Assembly (NCBI RefSeq): GCF_036785885.1
Contig: NC_092312.1
Location: 22,028,001 to 22,092,000 of the forward strand
Direction of reading: 5' to 3'
Origin: Coffea arabica
Taxonomy: Eukaryota; Streptophyta; Magnoliopsida; Gentianales; Rubiaceae
Length of the DNA: 64,000 nucleotides
Positions 37,620 to 50,402 of the stretch are shown piece after piece. Below the pieces are notes generated by a model. It did no database searches. It saw only the letters and a list, made by a program, of their open reading frames with translations, and was not told the DNA's origin. Within the stretch, counting starts at the first letter, position 1. Every line of letters starts with the position of its first letter. Made by a program: the position numbers and the translations under genes.

Positions 37620-37790
37620 GTTAATTTAGAACTCTTTCTATTGTAACCAAAAAGATTGTGTATTCGAATTTTGTTATTAATGCGAAGATTATGTTTGCGA
37701 ATGATTTGTAAGAATTCTGTGAATGACTTTTGATTCTGAAAGCGCGTTCTGATTAGTAGCAGTGATCGGAACTGAATCCATTCATCCAAA
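37620..37790 (+). mobile_element. Relic of the same SINE family as 5327 and 34195
   Basis: The order gaactctttctattgt, then attgtgtattcgaattt, then tgcgaagattatgtttgcg parallels the copy at 5327-5500. The A box is eroded, with no clear tail or target duplication. Confidence 0.4.
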
Positions 37791-39410
37791 TTTTTTCATA
37801 CAAAAAATAGATATACAAAAGAAGGTTCAAAACAATTGTCACCAGCACTAACATGTATTAAATGATTTACTCCAATAAAAATTGCGTCAGTAAAAACTAT
37901 TGGAAACACAACTTAATCATGCATCAAACAATAAATACAAGGCATTTTGTTGCGAAACGCCTCGAGAAAAGCCTATGTATGCTACACGAAACATGTCAGC
38001 ATATCTACAAAAGTAAATTGAATGAAAAGAAAGGTAAAAAAAAAAAAATTGTGCAATTGATGATGTCATCGTCACGCAAACACACAGAGAGGGAGGTGCG
38101 GAGCCGCAGAAAGAGAGAGAGAGAGAGGGCAAATCATAAATGCACAAAGAGAGCTTAAAGAGACAAATCCACGTGAAAGCCGAGGCTTCGCACCTCTTGT
38201 GTTGTGCTGTTTGGAGCTGTCCTGTCTGTCTCCTCTGTTTTCAGCTTTTGGAAATAAATGCCCCCTGGCCCCCTGCCCAATACACCACTCCCACCTCCCC
38301 CTCACTCACGCAAACAAAAACCAAAAAAAAAACATTTTTTTAATTAATTATATATAGATTTCATAATTTCTTTTGGTTTTTGGTGAATGAAACTACAGTC
38401 ACAATGTGCCGGTACTAGATTATGGAATTAAGGGCTCGATTAGTTGGAGGAGATACTTACTCTGGTTAACCCTTTTAATTAATTTCTAGCATTTCATCAT
38501 GCCATGCACCCGAGTAAATGTTTTGACCTGATTTACTACCGAATAACATAAATAATCTAATAAGAGTAAAAATTATATACATCGCTCGCTCGCTGGCATA
38601 GAAAAGATTAATCCTTGAAATCAATATGCATGCGAGTAAAATGGTGCAGAGTACCATTAGGAGCTATGAGACTCCTAAGAAGTGGTAACAACGAATGGCA
38701 GAAATCTGAAGTCACCTGGATTCATTGAACTGGTTTAATATCAGCTACATAAAGTACTTACTGCCATTGGCCCCAAGGAAGCAACAGTTTCCGTCAGCGC
38801 ACACACAACTGAAACACAGGAGCCATTTTGATTTAGTTCCAAGGGCAGCAATTTTCTTCCATGCTGCTGGATTACAACAGCTTATTTCATGCGTTCCTTA
38901 GCAGTTTACATACAAGTAATTCATACAACCGTGCGCAAGACCGTTCTGCAGAGGTTAAAAGTATGCGCCTAAAATACTTTTGACAAGAGCTTCCCAGTAG
39001 AGGTCACCCCTGAATAGAATCTTATTAGAAAATTGTCATGCTTTAAAAACAAATTTACAATTATATATCACAAATCGTTGGCCTCAGCATGCAAAATCGC
39101 CATTCAAACATGAGATCCATCTGGATTTACCAGATGTCTAGCCAAAACATGTCAGCCATGAAGAACATGTCAAAAGTATACAAAGACGCTAAAACTGCAA
39201 TGCATCTCAAGCATTGGAGCACGAAATCTCTTCCCCAACCAGACGCCAGCTTGTTATAACAAATTGGCTGAATTGAGGATGTGTTCTCCACTTTTTTTGC
39301 AATTCTGTTGGCGAGCTCAAGGATCCAAAATTTGCTTCTGGGTATGCCAATAGAGGTGTCATAACATTTCTGCTTCTGCTTCCTCTCTGTTGAGCAGCCA
39401 AAATGTTTTA
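37791..39410. other. Intergenic and the 3' flank of the CDS gene
   Basis: The region 38070-38330 is unusually GC-rich and has a (GA)n tract at about 38112-38128; it looks promoter-like or leader-like but no gene follows on either strand. The right part will include the 3' UTR of the minus-strand gene ending at 39411. Confidence 0.4.
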
Positions 39411-42400
39411 TCAAACTCCATAAAGTGGGAGGAAGGTTTTGACAAAGGTATAGGCCAGTGCGCCGGTAAATACATAGCTGTCCACCCTATCTAGTATTCC
39501 ACCTGCAAATTGAAGAATACCGTCTCATGATAAACAGGCCCAACCGATTGCTATATAGCCCCTAAAAAACAGGAGAGACGAACTTCTCCCTTAAATTGTC
39601 ACAATTTTGGGAAGCAACAAACATCAACCAAATTTGGCTTTAGCAACTGAAACCCATTTCAAGCCCGTGGGCCCGGGTAGATTAGTGGTTTTGGGTTCAA
39701 AATGAACACTCCAGATTTCGGGAGAGCTTTGGTCAAACGAAGAATGGCTAAGGGAAGTGTTGAAGACAATCTCATTCAACTCAGTTCCAGAAAAATGGGT
39801 CAGTCCGCATCCATACAAATGCTTAGATTGCAAAATGCACAGCATGTCTTGCACAAGTTCCATGTTACTCGCCAATCAAATCACACAAAACTGAAACATT
39901 GCAAGTCAAGCACGCTCGTCTCAGATAAAAGAAACCAACATCAGTCATTCATGATACAGATAACCAAGAAACTTAAAACAATATTTAACCCGGAAACCAA
40001 TTAACCAGTGACAGAAACTTAAGCAGCATAACATGTTCTTATACAGTAAAGGCAACTAGAGAAAAGAGTATCTTCTTCCCAGGTAGCATCAATCCAAGAT
40101 GTTAAGCATAACGACAAAATAATTACAGAAAGGCCAGGAGAGAGTTACCATGCCCAGGTATAAGAGACCCTGAATCCTTGACACCTGCATCACGCTTGAT
40201 TACTGACTCAACAAGGTCACCCAAAAGGGATCCGATGAAGTTCAAAAACCCAAATGCCACAGCACTAAAAATTCATTGGCCAAAACGAAAAATTAAAGAA
40301 ACATTAGACTGCATCAAGATAAGCTTTTGAACTATGATTTAATTATGCATCTGCAGTAGTTTCTTAAAAACTGTCCCACTATTCAGTTGTTATATCACGA
40401 CAATTTTACAGCCACAGTCTATCAAACTCACATTGATACCATCAACTCAAACTGCTGGGATGCAGTACCATCAACTCAAACCAAATATGTGACTGTCAAG
40501 GTGTGCAGTCTTTAGTACCAGAGAATAGACTTTTCCTTCCACCCAAGTAATGTCTGATGGTTATAGCCCTATATCTTACAAAAAAGCTTTTACTTCAAGT
40601 GCAAACCATATCTATTCCATTTTCTAGACTAATATTGTCATGAAACTGGTAACATGTACAACAAAAATGCCTCTATACACGAGCACACCTTGACACTCAA
40701 AAGATATGCTGGAAGACCAACATAATGCCACATCGAGAAAAGGAAAACCACTATAGATGATACTAACAAGTTGAAGTTGTTTTTTCAAAAAGCAACTAAT
40801 TACAGAGAACTCCTAAAGATGCTTCTGATGAAAAAGATCAAGCTGACAATGTCAAATATGACAAACATTTTAATGGATAATTCCAATAGATACTCTCGCA
40901 AATAGAAGAGAAACATCAGTGCCATCCTCCATCATCTTTCTCCAGTTAAATGTACCTTCTATCTAAGAAATTCTTTGCACTTTGAAAAATAAGACAAAAG
41001 AAAGCTTGAACAGCAATTTAATAGGAAACATCTCAGAGGAGATAATATGAAATAAAGCTTTTCACCTTAGCACAGATCCAGGCCAACTTAGAATCTTCGA
41101 CAGCAGTACAGCAGTAACTATACAACCGCCTAAGCCAGTAAGAGCTCCCTCCCACGTCTTTTTTGGGCTAATATTGGTTAGTGGTGTCCGACCAAAGGCC
41201 TGCATTGAGTACAAAACAGTCGTGTCTTCCACTCATGAGACATGAGACCGACCAATATATCCACACCATGTTGAGAATTATTTAAAGATGCATACAAGGG
41301 CATGTACTTACAACAACCATTTCTACCCCGCTTCCTCCAACCCCCCCCCCCCCCCCAACCCAAAAGGAAGAAGAGCTTACCCAAAAGGAAGAAGAGCTTC
41401 CTTTCCTCTAAAGCTATGTTACTCGAACTCAGGCATGGGAGTCAGAAACAGGTATGTGTCAAAATTGTCTACTTCGTCAATCATCTAAAACAAGGATATG
41501 AGGACACTTTTAAAGAGTCAAATACTGGTAATTAAGTACAACGGAGATTCTAGCAAATATACAAATTATGTAAATCATTGTTTACTCATTAACAAACAGG
41601 GACTTTCTTACTAGGGAGTTTTTTGATATTTCACATATTTAACGGAAATTTGCAATTATAGCTAGGCCGCATTTCCTTCTAATCTGAAAGTCCTAAAGTT
41701 TTCAACTTCACTTTCCGTCTCTCCTCCTTCACTATCAACATCCATAGACAATGAAGTCAAAAAGCCAAAAAATTTTCAAACTATCCCAAATGGATCCCAC
41801 AGCAGTACCAGTGTCATGTCGGGTTGAGACAGCTTTGTTGGGGTAAAACAAAGAATCCGAGTAACATAGCTCCAAAGTTGAATGATTGTTTTTCCTTTTA
41901 CTCATTGGAGGCAAACTTCTCCTTATTGTCAGCTTTGCATTCCTATCATCAAGTAGACAAATACACAACTATAAATCTTCAAAATTAACCTAAGAAAAAA
42001 TCTCTATAATTACCTAGAATGAAAAATTTAGGCAAATGTTGATTGTTAGTGATAATAGCAAGAATCCTGTTTTCCAAATCTTCTCCATCCATTTATACAC
42101 TAGTTCATCATCTCCAGAATGAACCTAGAAACTTTTACTCTGGTTCACAATTATAAGCAAAACAATTAAGGTTCTGGTCCGACTCATCATCTCCAAGTCA
42201 CAAATCTTGGTTCATCATCTCCAAGTCACACATCTTGGTGATCGCAACCTATAGTCCTCATACCTAGTTGGGAGAGATTTACATTCTAAAGTTCTGGTCA
42301 ATGAATGGTCATCAAAAGGAAAGAGAGCGTAGAGCAATAGTAGGTAGGATGATGTGCAAGGCAAAAGAGTACCTTTCCACCAACAAAAGCATATGTATCT

Positions 42401-45358
42401 GCAGCAATAATACTGCTGATTGAAATCAAGGTTGCCACGAGACCAACCGTCCACTGTGTTTGCCCACCAAGCAATGCCGGCCAGGCAGCTGCCACTTCTG
42501 CAAAGAGAAACCCAGTTGACCATTTACCCCAAGGAAAGGATAGCTGAAACCGCTAGATCAAGCAGGCAGAACCTTTTACAAAGTGTATACTACCAAATAT
42601 CCAGATATGACAGAAACATGCAGGGAGAAAAAGGGGAAAAAAGACAACTTGAATACTATGCCGATTCATAAGATTAGAACTGATAATTTAACAAAAAAAT
42701 TCCAACATTTCTTTGACCACATGATAGCCACTCAATCCCATCAAAGTATTTTTTTCCCCTCCTGCATCTTCTTTCCTTTTGGGTTTTAATTACTGTAAGG
42801 AATAAGATATGATCATGCTGGCAACCTATAATGTCAGTGCAAGCTTTCAGCCAATAACCAAGGACCACAATTCTCCACATTTTCCATCTATGAAGAAATA
42901 GAAATGAGTTGGACACTAAATTTGATGCAATAGATCATTCTACTATTATGTCTACAAAGTTATTTTATTTAAAATAAAATGGGAACCCATTTTTCATTGT
43001 TCTGAACCAAAAGAATGGAGGCACCACTTCTTACTTGTATTCAGGGCTGGCACTGCCAAACCACATCTCAGCTTAACCCAGAAACAAGGAAGATAACCAC
43101 AATAAAACAGGCCAAACATTGCGCTGCTGAGTTGAGCAAAACGAGGACTTCCCCTTTGCAGAAGCAATGCAATTGCAACAACAAAAGCTGCAGAAGCCAC
43201 AGAAACATCAATGTGCCCAAAGTATCTGAGAAAAAAGTGACAGAGTATTGATCAGAAAAGTTTCAAAGAAAAGAAACCCAAACCAAATTCCCCTATTATC
43301 AAGTGTGATCGTGCATGCTAGTCCATCAGCTAATGATAACAAAAGGCACAAAATTAATTAGCATAAAGCAATCTGAATAGTAAAATCACAAAAGGACTAT
43401 GTATGCCATTGAATCTTTAGCCATCTGGTAATTTGTGATAGGGGATGCCATCACAAGTCTAACTGGCAAAGCTTGAATTGACTCAAAAACATTTCAAAAT
43501 GACTTGAAATCCCGAGTAATTTGTACTGCAGAGAAACAGCTATGTCAATCCATACGAGCCCTGTGATAGGTGGTGTTCCCGTAGGAGAAATATCAAATCC
43601 AGTTAAAGTTAGTAAATTAACCTTTTACAATCTTATAACATGCTTGCACAATTTTTTGAATTCATTTTAGGAAAAACTAAAGTATAACAATAAATCTTAC
43701 AGTGTGAATAAAGGCATGAGAGCATAAATAATAGAGCAAGCTCGTGATACATATCGAGGAGGTGGGGTCATCCCAGCAGCAATTCCAAGGCTTCGTACAA
43801 GCTCAAAGAACTCCCTGGAACCAACAAAAACAGCAGCTGCAAGAGCCCCAGTAAAGATCCATCCTCCGGCCAAAACTATACCTCCAGCGGATAAGCCAAT
43901 GCCAAGTCCAAAGAAAATCCTTTTCTTCAGTTGGCTTGCTTTTCTTTCACTCTCTGTGACTGAATCTTCATTCACTGGTAGATCATTGCCTTTGTTAGCT
44001 TCCTACAACATTCCAAACTCCATTTTAATCACCTTAAGAGGCCTAAAGAGATCCAGATATATCAGTCTGATGTACAACATATGCTTCTCTGAGCTTCAAA
44101 TTTTACTTCTTCAGATTCTTAGTAAATCATAAATTAGCCTAAGATCTATTGTGCATTCATTTGCATAATCAAAGAATGCACATTGAAGCATTATCTGTAA
44201 TTTTCAATCTCTACATTGGAAAACAATGTAGAATCATAGAAATGAAGAGTAATATCAGCAGTTATCCTATAAAAATCTAATCTTCACAATTATTATGGTC
44301 ATCATAAAAAATCTGTCTATGAAGAATATGCAAAGAAGTGATGTGCCAGTTGCATATCCTTTAATTCGAGGAATGCGAACTGAAATGAATTCTTTAAGGG
44401 ACTCTCGCACTTCTTGTCAACTAAGGCCAGCACCAGTACTGTTTTGATCTCACAAGCAAAACACTTTAGCTTTTTGTGTTGCCTTCTACTTTTCCAGATA
44501 ACCCAAATGACCAAACAAAAAGGATTACTATCTTGCTATCCAATCCAAAATCCCAGTCCCTTGTCTAACAAGACCATCCAAAAAACAGTAGACCATGGTT
44601 GAAAAACTCAGACTTGCACAGCTTTTCGCATGAAGCAGTTACCATTATTTAGGCAAAACTTAACACTTCAATCTTGTCAACCAAACCTTTCCTAATTTTT
44701 TTTTTATCAATAAGAGTATAATACTAGAAAAAAGCCAAAATTGCATCATATGAACATTGCTGAAGTCCAAATGAGATAAAAATATGATTCTCTCACTGAA
44801 AACTAAAATTGAATGACTCAATTTTCACAATCAATTCATCATACAGCAAAAAATGAAAAAAAAAACGATGTATATCACGCGCAACTGAATTAGAAAAAGA
44901 AAGAAAAGGAAGAAAAGCTACTTTTGATTTAATTGAAAATTTACATCTTTAATTTGGGCAGAGTCATCAATTCGGTCAGGCTCAGCTCTCGCAACGGCAG
45001 TGATAATCCGTCGAAAGCACTTTCCAGAAATGCCCCCAGGAATCCGGGACTTGGGTCGAGCAATTGTATGCCTCGCGGGTTGTCCATCAAAAACCAGACT
45101 TATTCTCAAATCTGACAACCGGGTGGTCGGTCGGGTTAATCTTAGACTACTTCTCACCGAAGAAGAAGAAGAAGAAGCAGAATAAAAAAAAGAGGAATTA
45201 ATGGCACTACGATGATGATGAACGGAGTGCGACCCGCGAACTGAAGTGAGAAAGAGCGGAATCAAGCTGCATCTATCAAAAACGTCGACGCAGGAAGGAT
45301 ATGAAGATGAAGTAGAGCAAGAAATAGAAGCAGAACCAGAAGCAGAAAAGGCAGCCAT
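39411..45358 (-). CDS. CDS4/5: Plastid phosphatidate cytidylyltransferase (CDP-diacylglycerol synthase, CDS4/CDS5 type)
   Basis: Seven exons on the minus strand: 45358-44945, 44002-43701, 43225-43035, 42497-42373, 41199-41066, 40264-40149 and 39502-39411. All introns are GT-AG and the frame stays open, giving 457 residues. Residues 1 to about 100 are Ser/Arg-rich and acid-poor, as in a chloroplast transit peptide. Several hydrophobic segments follow, for example about 168-198, 246-262 and 319-334. The family signature SxxKRxxxxKDxGxxxPGHGGxxDRxD lies at 409-435 and is split by the last intron. The enzyme makes CDP-diacylglycerol from CTP and phosphatidic acid, the precursor of plastid phosphatidylglycerol. 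The intron positions are inferred from the consensus and the family alignment held in memory; the split exons agree in phase. CDS1-3 (ER type) is excluded by the transit peptide and sequence. The upstream region carries a SINE and a MULE. Confidence 0.93.
41341..41399. repeat. C16 homopolymer and 21-bp tandem duplication in CDS intron 4
   Basis: A run of 16 C (41341-41356) is directly followed by two exact tandem copies of acccaaaaggaagaagagctt's 21-base unit (41358-41378, 41379-41399). Both lie within the 1.2-kb intron between 42373 and 41199. Confidence 0.9.
41409..41872. mobile_element. Degenerate inverted-repeat element in CDS intron 4
   Basis: agctatgttactcg near 41412 and its exact inverse, cgagtaacatagct, near 41858 form 14-base terminal inverted repeats. 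The ends resemble a widespread plant repeat whose ends read gctatgttgctcggactc (recalled, not checked). The interior is eroded. Confidence 0.45.
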
Positions 45359-45651
45359 TTTTTCCCTGGCTAGTAAATTTAGGGGAAGAGCAAGGACTCA
45401 AGTGTAATTATACTCTGTCGCCATTGTTTTGTGAAGGGAGAGAAAAGACGAAGAATATGGAACAATTTTGTAATTTTAGGATAATGAGAGCGGCCGCATG
45501 TGTTTTTTATTTTTCACGACCTTCCTTTTTTGTTCAAGTTCTGGACGAAACGAAACCTATGTATTCAGGCTGTTAGGTCTGATATGGAAAATGGGCAATT
45601 GCTTTCAGACTTCGATAATTTCGAGATCAATAAGACAAATTGAAGTACACC
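45359..45651. other. CDS promoter region
   Basis: Upstream of the CDS start codon at 45358 (minus strand). No clear TATA box was identified. The SINE inserted beyond it lies about 0.3 kb from the start codon. Confidence 0.4.
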
Positions 45652-45929
45652 AAGGACATCAAAGGATATATCACAAGCCACGGGGCCTTTGGTCCAGTGA
45701 TCATCCCAAACCTTCTAAGGTTTGGTGATGCAAAGAGGTTATGGATTCAAATCCCGTCTCCCTCAAAAATTTGTTATAATATGTGACGGTCTTTTTTGAC
45801 TTTCTTCGAGTGAATTTCTACTCACATCGAACCCCCTCCCCCCTCCCCTTAGAATAGGCTAGTTTAGGTTATAGGAATCCTATCGTTTTGACAAAAAAAA
45901 AAAAAGGACATCAAAGGATATATCACAAG
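45652..45929 (+). mobile_element. SINE with a 26-bp target duplication in the CDS 5' flank
   Basis: The body (45678-45903) has an A-box-like segment (tggtccagtga), a B-box-like segment (gattcaaatccc) and an A tail of about 13. Exact 26-base direct repeats flank it at 45652-45677 and 45904-45929. The long perfect duplication means the insertion is fairly young. Length about 226 bp. Confidence 0.88.
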
Positions 45930-46586
45930 GCTGATAACAAGACTTTGTTTTTCTTTTCTTTTCCTTTTCCCTCGTTAAAAGAATCATTGTGCAAGTTCTC
46001 AAATCATACCAACCAGAAATCATATATTTCCTTCTCTTGTTTTTTTTAAGAAAATAAATCATGAATCCCAATTTTTTTTCCCAAAGTTGAAGTCTTTGAA
46101 TTTAAGATCTCCCATTCACAATCTCCCCTACCTTACCATTTAATCCCTCACAAATTTTTATCAATGCATGTAAACCAATCAAACTATGTTAGGTCGATAT
46201 TCTAATTTTGAAAATTTTTTGTTCAATTAAGTGTTATCCGGTTCAAGTAAAAGTTTTTTTTGTTATAATCATCTAAACTGAATTCACGTAATATATTGTT
46301 CTAAGCCAAAAATGTAAAACCATTCAAATAGAATTCACATACTGTATTATCCTAATTCAATAGGATGCAACCTCTATGTTTATCGTCATAAGGAGTATTT
46401 GTATTAGATTTTATATGAAATGTACAAATTTTGCATATTAGGCATCTACAAATTAGTGAATTCTAAGATCGTGTCCTCTTTATAAATTATACAGTTTGTG
46501 GGATAAAACACAAGACCAACACATTATACTAGAGCCTTTCGATTAATTTTTTTAAAATAAGTTTATAGACCAAGTGTGTGTTGATA
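45930..46586. other. Intergenic, no gene recognised
   Basis: AT-rich DNA between the SINE and the MULE with no coding region that could be supported. Confidence 0.5.
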
Positions 46587-46595
46587 AAAATTAAA
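46587..46595. repeat. Left 9-bp target site duplication of the MULE
   Basis: aaaattaaa, identical to 52202-52210. A 9-bp duplication is the hallmark of Mutator-superfamily insertion. Confidence 0.93.
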
Positions 46596-46844
46596 GGGAG
46601 AACTGCACAAGTAGCCCTTCACATATTGCAAATGTGAAAATTTAGTCCCTCAGATCGAAAATAATCAATTTTAATCCTTAGCAAATAAAAAAGGATCAAT
46701 TTAAGTCCCTTTTTACTTTTTCGACTGATTTTTGCTCGGAATATCTCACGCACATACCACGTGGCCAACTTTTCAAGGGTAAAAATGCTAAACCACTTAT
46801 CTGTTGACCAAAACCAAAATGTAAATGACGAATACTTCCCAAAA
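46596..46844. repeat. MULE left terminal inverted repeat
   Basis: Pairs with 51953-52201. It contains the cacgtgg motif (a G-box-like core, near 46760), which in other MULEs can influence expression from the end; not shown here. Confidence 0.93.
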
Positions 46845-49200
46845 AAAACCTCCATTTTGGTACTAACTCACCGTTCCATCTCCGTTCCTCTCAACATAAA
46901 AAGAAATTTAATTATCACTACCCAGCAGTGGACTGATTTTGATGAAAATGAGCGTTGGTGATTGAAGCGAAGAAGAAACAAGCGTATCAGAGTGATGGAC
47001 GAAGTACACATTCAATGGATCCCAAATTACAGTATGTATTTCTAAACCCTAAACTGTAAAATTTATGGAATGATGTCAGATACTATGTGAATAGTTTAAA
47101 TACAGTTGCAATAAGCATGATTTGTGCAGTTAAGAAGTATTAATATATTGATTAGGGTTGATGGTGGTCAATTTTATGTATTAAATTGTTGTAAGTACAT
47201 GTGGTCCCTTGTATTGTGTTGTGTTGTCGCTTTACATAGATGGGCGGTCGGTCCCAAAACAATTCTTTTGTTGTTAACTGTCTCCTAAATAGTTGGCAGA
47301 TGGTATGAATCGACTTTCTATTAGGGTCCACTATGGAGGTGAATTCACTGAGTTACCGAACAAAGAATACCATAGGGGTAGTGTAAAAATTGTTGACTAT
47401 TGTAATCCTGACAGATGGTCTATATGTACACTTGATAGGGTTGCAGAAAAACTAGGTTATCCTGAGTTTAGTGTAATATACTATTATTTAATACCCGAAA
47501 AAAACATGGAGGATGGGTTAGTGTATTTATTATGTGAAGATGTTGCTCAGGATTTAGTTAGAGACGGAGTGAAATATAGTTTGGTTGATATATACTTTGT
47601 GCACTTAAGAACCTACTCCATAAGTGAATGTGAAGCTGGATCATGTAAACCAAAAGAGGGGACTGATCCTAAGGAAAATCAACAAGGTGGTAAGGTGCAT
47701 GAAGAATCTTCTGATGTAGAAGAAATAGTGATGACTAATATTTCTGTAATTTAATCTGAAAATGAGGGTGAAAAGGATAGCATAGGTGCTGGTGAGTCAG
47801 GAGCTAATAAACACATAGAGGAAGCAGCTATAAGAAAGGAGAATTTAGGTGAAATGCTTTCAGAAGTTGACATTAGAGTTGCTGATAAATGAGATAATGC
47901 AGCAGATATAGGAGGGTCTGATCAGAATTTTAGAAAAGAACAAGATAGGACAAACTCAGAAGTATAGAATGCAGGAAAAAATGCACTTTCTACTAGCAAA
48001 TCACCAAAAGAGAAATCATTAAAGAAAAAATCCTCAACAAATAAAGAGCAGGCTAAAAAAATTGAGAGAAAGAAGAAGAGTAAGAAGGAGACACATATTG
48101 AGAAAGATGAGGAATCTAGTGATGGTCACAAATTCATTGATAGTGACTATGAGTTTAGTGATGAAGAAAATATAGTAAAATCTTTTAAAGACAGAAAAGC
48201 TAAATGGGAAAAAATTATCAAAAATTACAAATCAAATAAGAGTACAAAGGAAAGAACATGTCAAGTAAATGGTGCTGAGATGGAAAAAGATGCTATTGAT
48301 TCAGATGAATTTGATAGTTGGTGTGACTTAGAATAAGAAGATCAGCCAAGAAAAAGAGCTAAGTTTCCAAAATTTAAGCCTGAAACTGATATGGTCGATC
48401 CCAAATTTGATGTTGGACAGATTTTTGCTTGTAAGCAGTTGTTCATAAAGGCATGCAAGAGCCATGGAGTGATTCACGGAAGGAAGATAAAGTTCAATAA
48501 AAATGATGGTAAAAGAGCTACGGCTTATTGCACGGACTGTAGTTGGAAAGTTTCTACAGCTGTTATGCTAGACAAAAAGACTTTTCAAATCAAGAGCATA
48601 CAAGGTGAACACAGTTGTGGGATGACAATTGACCACGAACTAGCAAACTCAACTTTTTTGGTTGATAGATACAAAAAAGAGCTGGCTGCTATGGCAGACA
48701 TGAAGGTGAGTACACTTATAAATAAAGTAAATACTGATGTTAATGTCAACATCTCTAGATGACAAGCTTATAGAATCAAGAAAAGGGTAGAGGGTTTAGT
48801 TAATGGTGAACATTAAACCCAATACAACAAATTAAGAAACTATTGTAGGGAAGTAAAGAGGGCTAATCCTGGCTCAAATGTTTTCATGACTACTGTTGAA
48901 GATGATGAGGGAGAAGATAGGTTTGAGAGGTTGTATATTTGTCTCAATGCATGCAAGACAGGCTTTTTAAGTGGTTGTAAGCCTGTTGTCGGGTTAGATG
49001 GCTACCATCTTAGAGGGCCTCACAAAGATGTGTTGCTTACAGCTGTAAGAATTGACCCCAATGATCAGTTGTAACCCATTGCCTATGTTGTGGTGGAAAT
49101 AGAAAATAAGCTGACTTGGAAATGGTTCGTGGATGAATTGTTGAATGACCTCCAAATCAGAAATGAAAATCATTGGACAATTATTACTGATAAACAAAAG

Positions 49201-49289
49201 GTATGTTAATGTATTTTTCTGGGGTTTTTTAAAGCTGAGTTTGCTAGTTTTAATTTGATGATCTGTTTTCACCTTTTTATTTGTTGAAG
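49201..49289 (+). other. Transposase intron
   Basis: GT at 49201-49202 and AG at 49288-49289. The flanking frame resumes exactly, giving DKQK-GLIQAI, a conserved DDE-region junction. Retention of splice signals shows the sequence came from an expressed gene. Confidence 0.8.
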
Positions 49290-50309
49290 GGACTGATTCA
49301 AGCTATTCAAGAGTTGTTTTCAGATGTGGAGCATAGGATATGTGTGAGACACATGTACAATAACTTAAAAAAGTTACATGGTGATTTGGCATTAAATGAG
49401 AGAATTTGGGCACTTGCAAGAGCTCCTTATAAAAATCTGTTCAAGGCTTTAATGGAAGTTTTGAAAGCAGTTGATGAGGGTGCATGTCAATGGTTGCTTG
49501 ACAACACAACACCGCAGCAATGGTCCAGAGTTTACTTCAGAACCTCCCCTAAATATGATATTTTATTGAACAATTTTTGTGAGAGTTTCAACTCTAGCAT
49601 TTTAGAAGCAAGGTAGAGGCCTATACTAGGTATGTTGGAAACAATACGACTTTATTTAATGGTTAGAATGGAGAATAAGAGGGAGTGGATGAAGAAGTAT
49701 ACAGGAAAGGTATGTCTCAAAATTTTAAAAAGTTGAAAAAGTTAAAAACTGCTTCTAGTGCATGCATAGCTACACCTTCAGGGGACTGGAATTATGAGGT
49801 AAGATGTATGTATGGGGATAGATACACTGTGAATTTGGCTAGCAGAACTTGTAGTTATAAAAGGTGGGAACTAAATGGCATTCCTCGTGCTTATGCAATG
49901 AGTGCCATTGCTTTGACAAAAGAGCCTTTCGAGAACTTTGTTCATGAATGCTACTCAAAAGAGACCTATATGAGCGCATATGGGCTTATAATATATCATT
50001 TCAATTGTGAGCATTTGCGAAAGGATTTGAAATAGGGGTCTGTCTTGCCACTTGAAACCATCAAGCTTCCTGGCCGGCCAAAGAAGGTAAGAAGGAGAGA
50101 ACCAGATGAGCCACCAGCTACAACAACTTCTCAAGGACAAACAAAGAGATTGTCTAGAGTTGGCCTAATGGATTATAAGTGCAGAAAGTGTAAACAGAAG
50201 GGCCACAATAGTAGGAAGTGTCCAAGCAGTCATGATCAAGGGAATGTCCAGCAACAAGCTACTGCGGTTACAAGTAGCTCTTAGCCACAACAGCAGACTC
50301 TTAACATTG

Positions 50310-50402
50310 TGAATCCTGGTGCAAACAAGCAGCCCAATCTCAGCAGTCCCAAATTCAGTAGTCCCAACCTCAGCAGTCCCAACCTCAGCATTCCCAAATA
50401 GA
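50310..50402 (+). repeat. 15-bp imperfect minisatellite in the transposase C-terminal region
   Basis: At least four units similar to cagtcccaacctcag lie in tandem between the two zinc knuckles. In the transposase frame they encode SSPNL/SSPKF-like repeats. Confidence 0.7.

Noticed and set aside
45660..45760. Possible tRNA gene near the CDS promoter
   Set aside because: Pol III boxes belong to a SINE flanked by a 26-bp target duplication.
48886..50035. Separate host genes read from the open blocks in the MULE
   Set aside because: All blocks fit one transposase frame interrupted by stops and one frameshift, inside matching TIRs.
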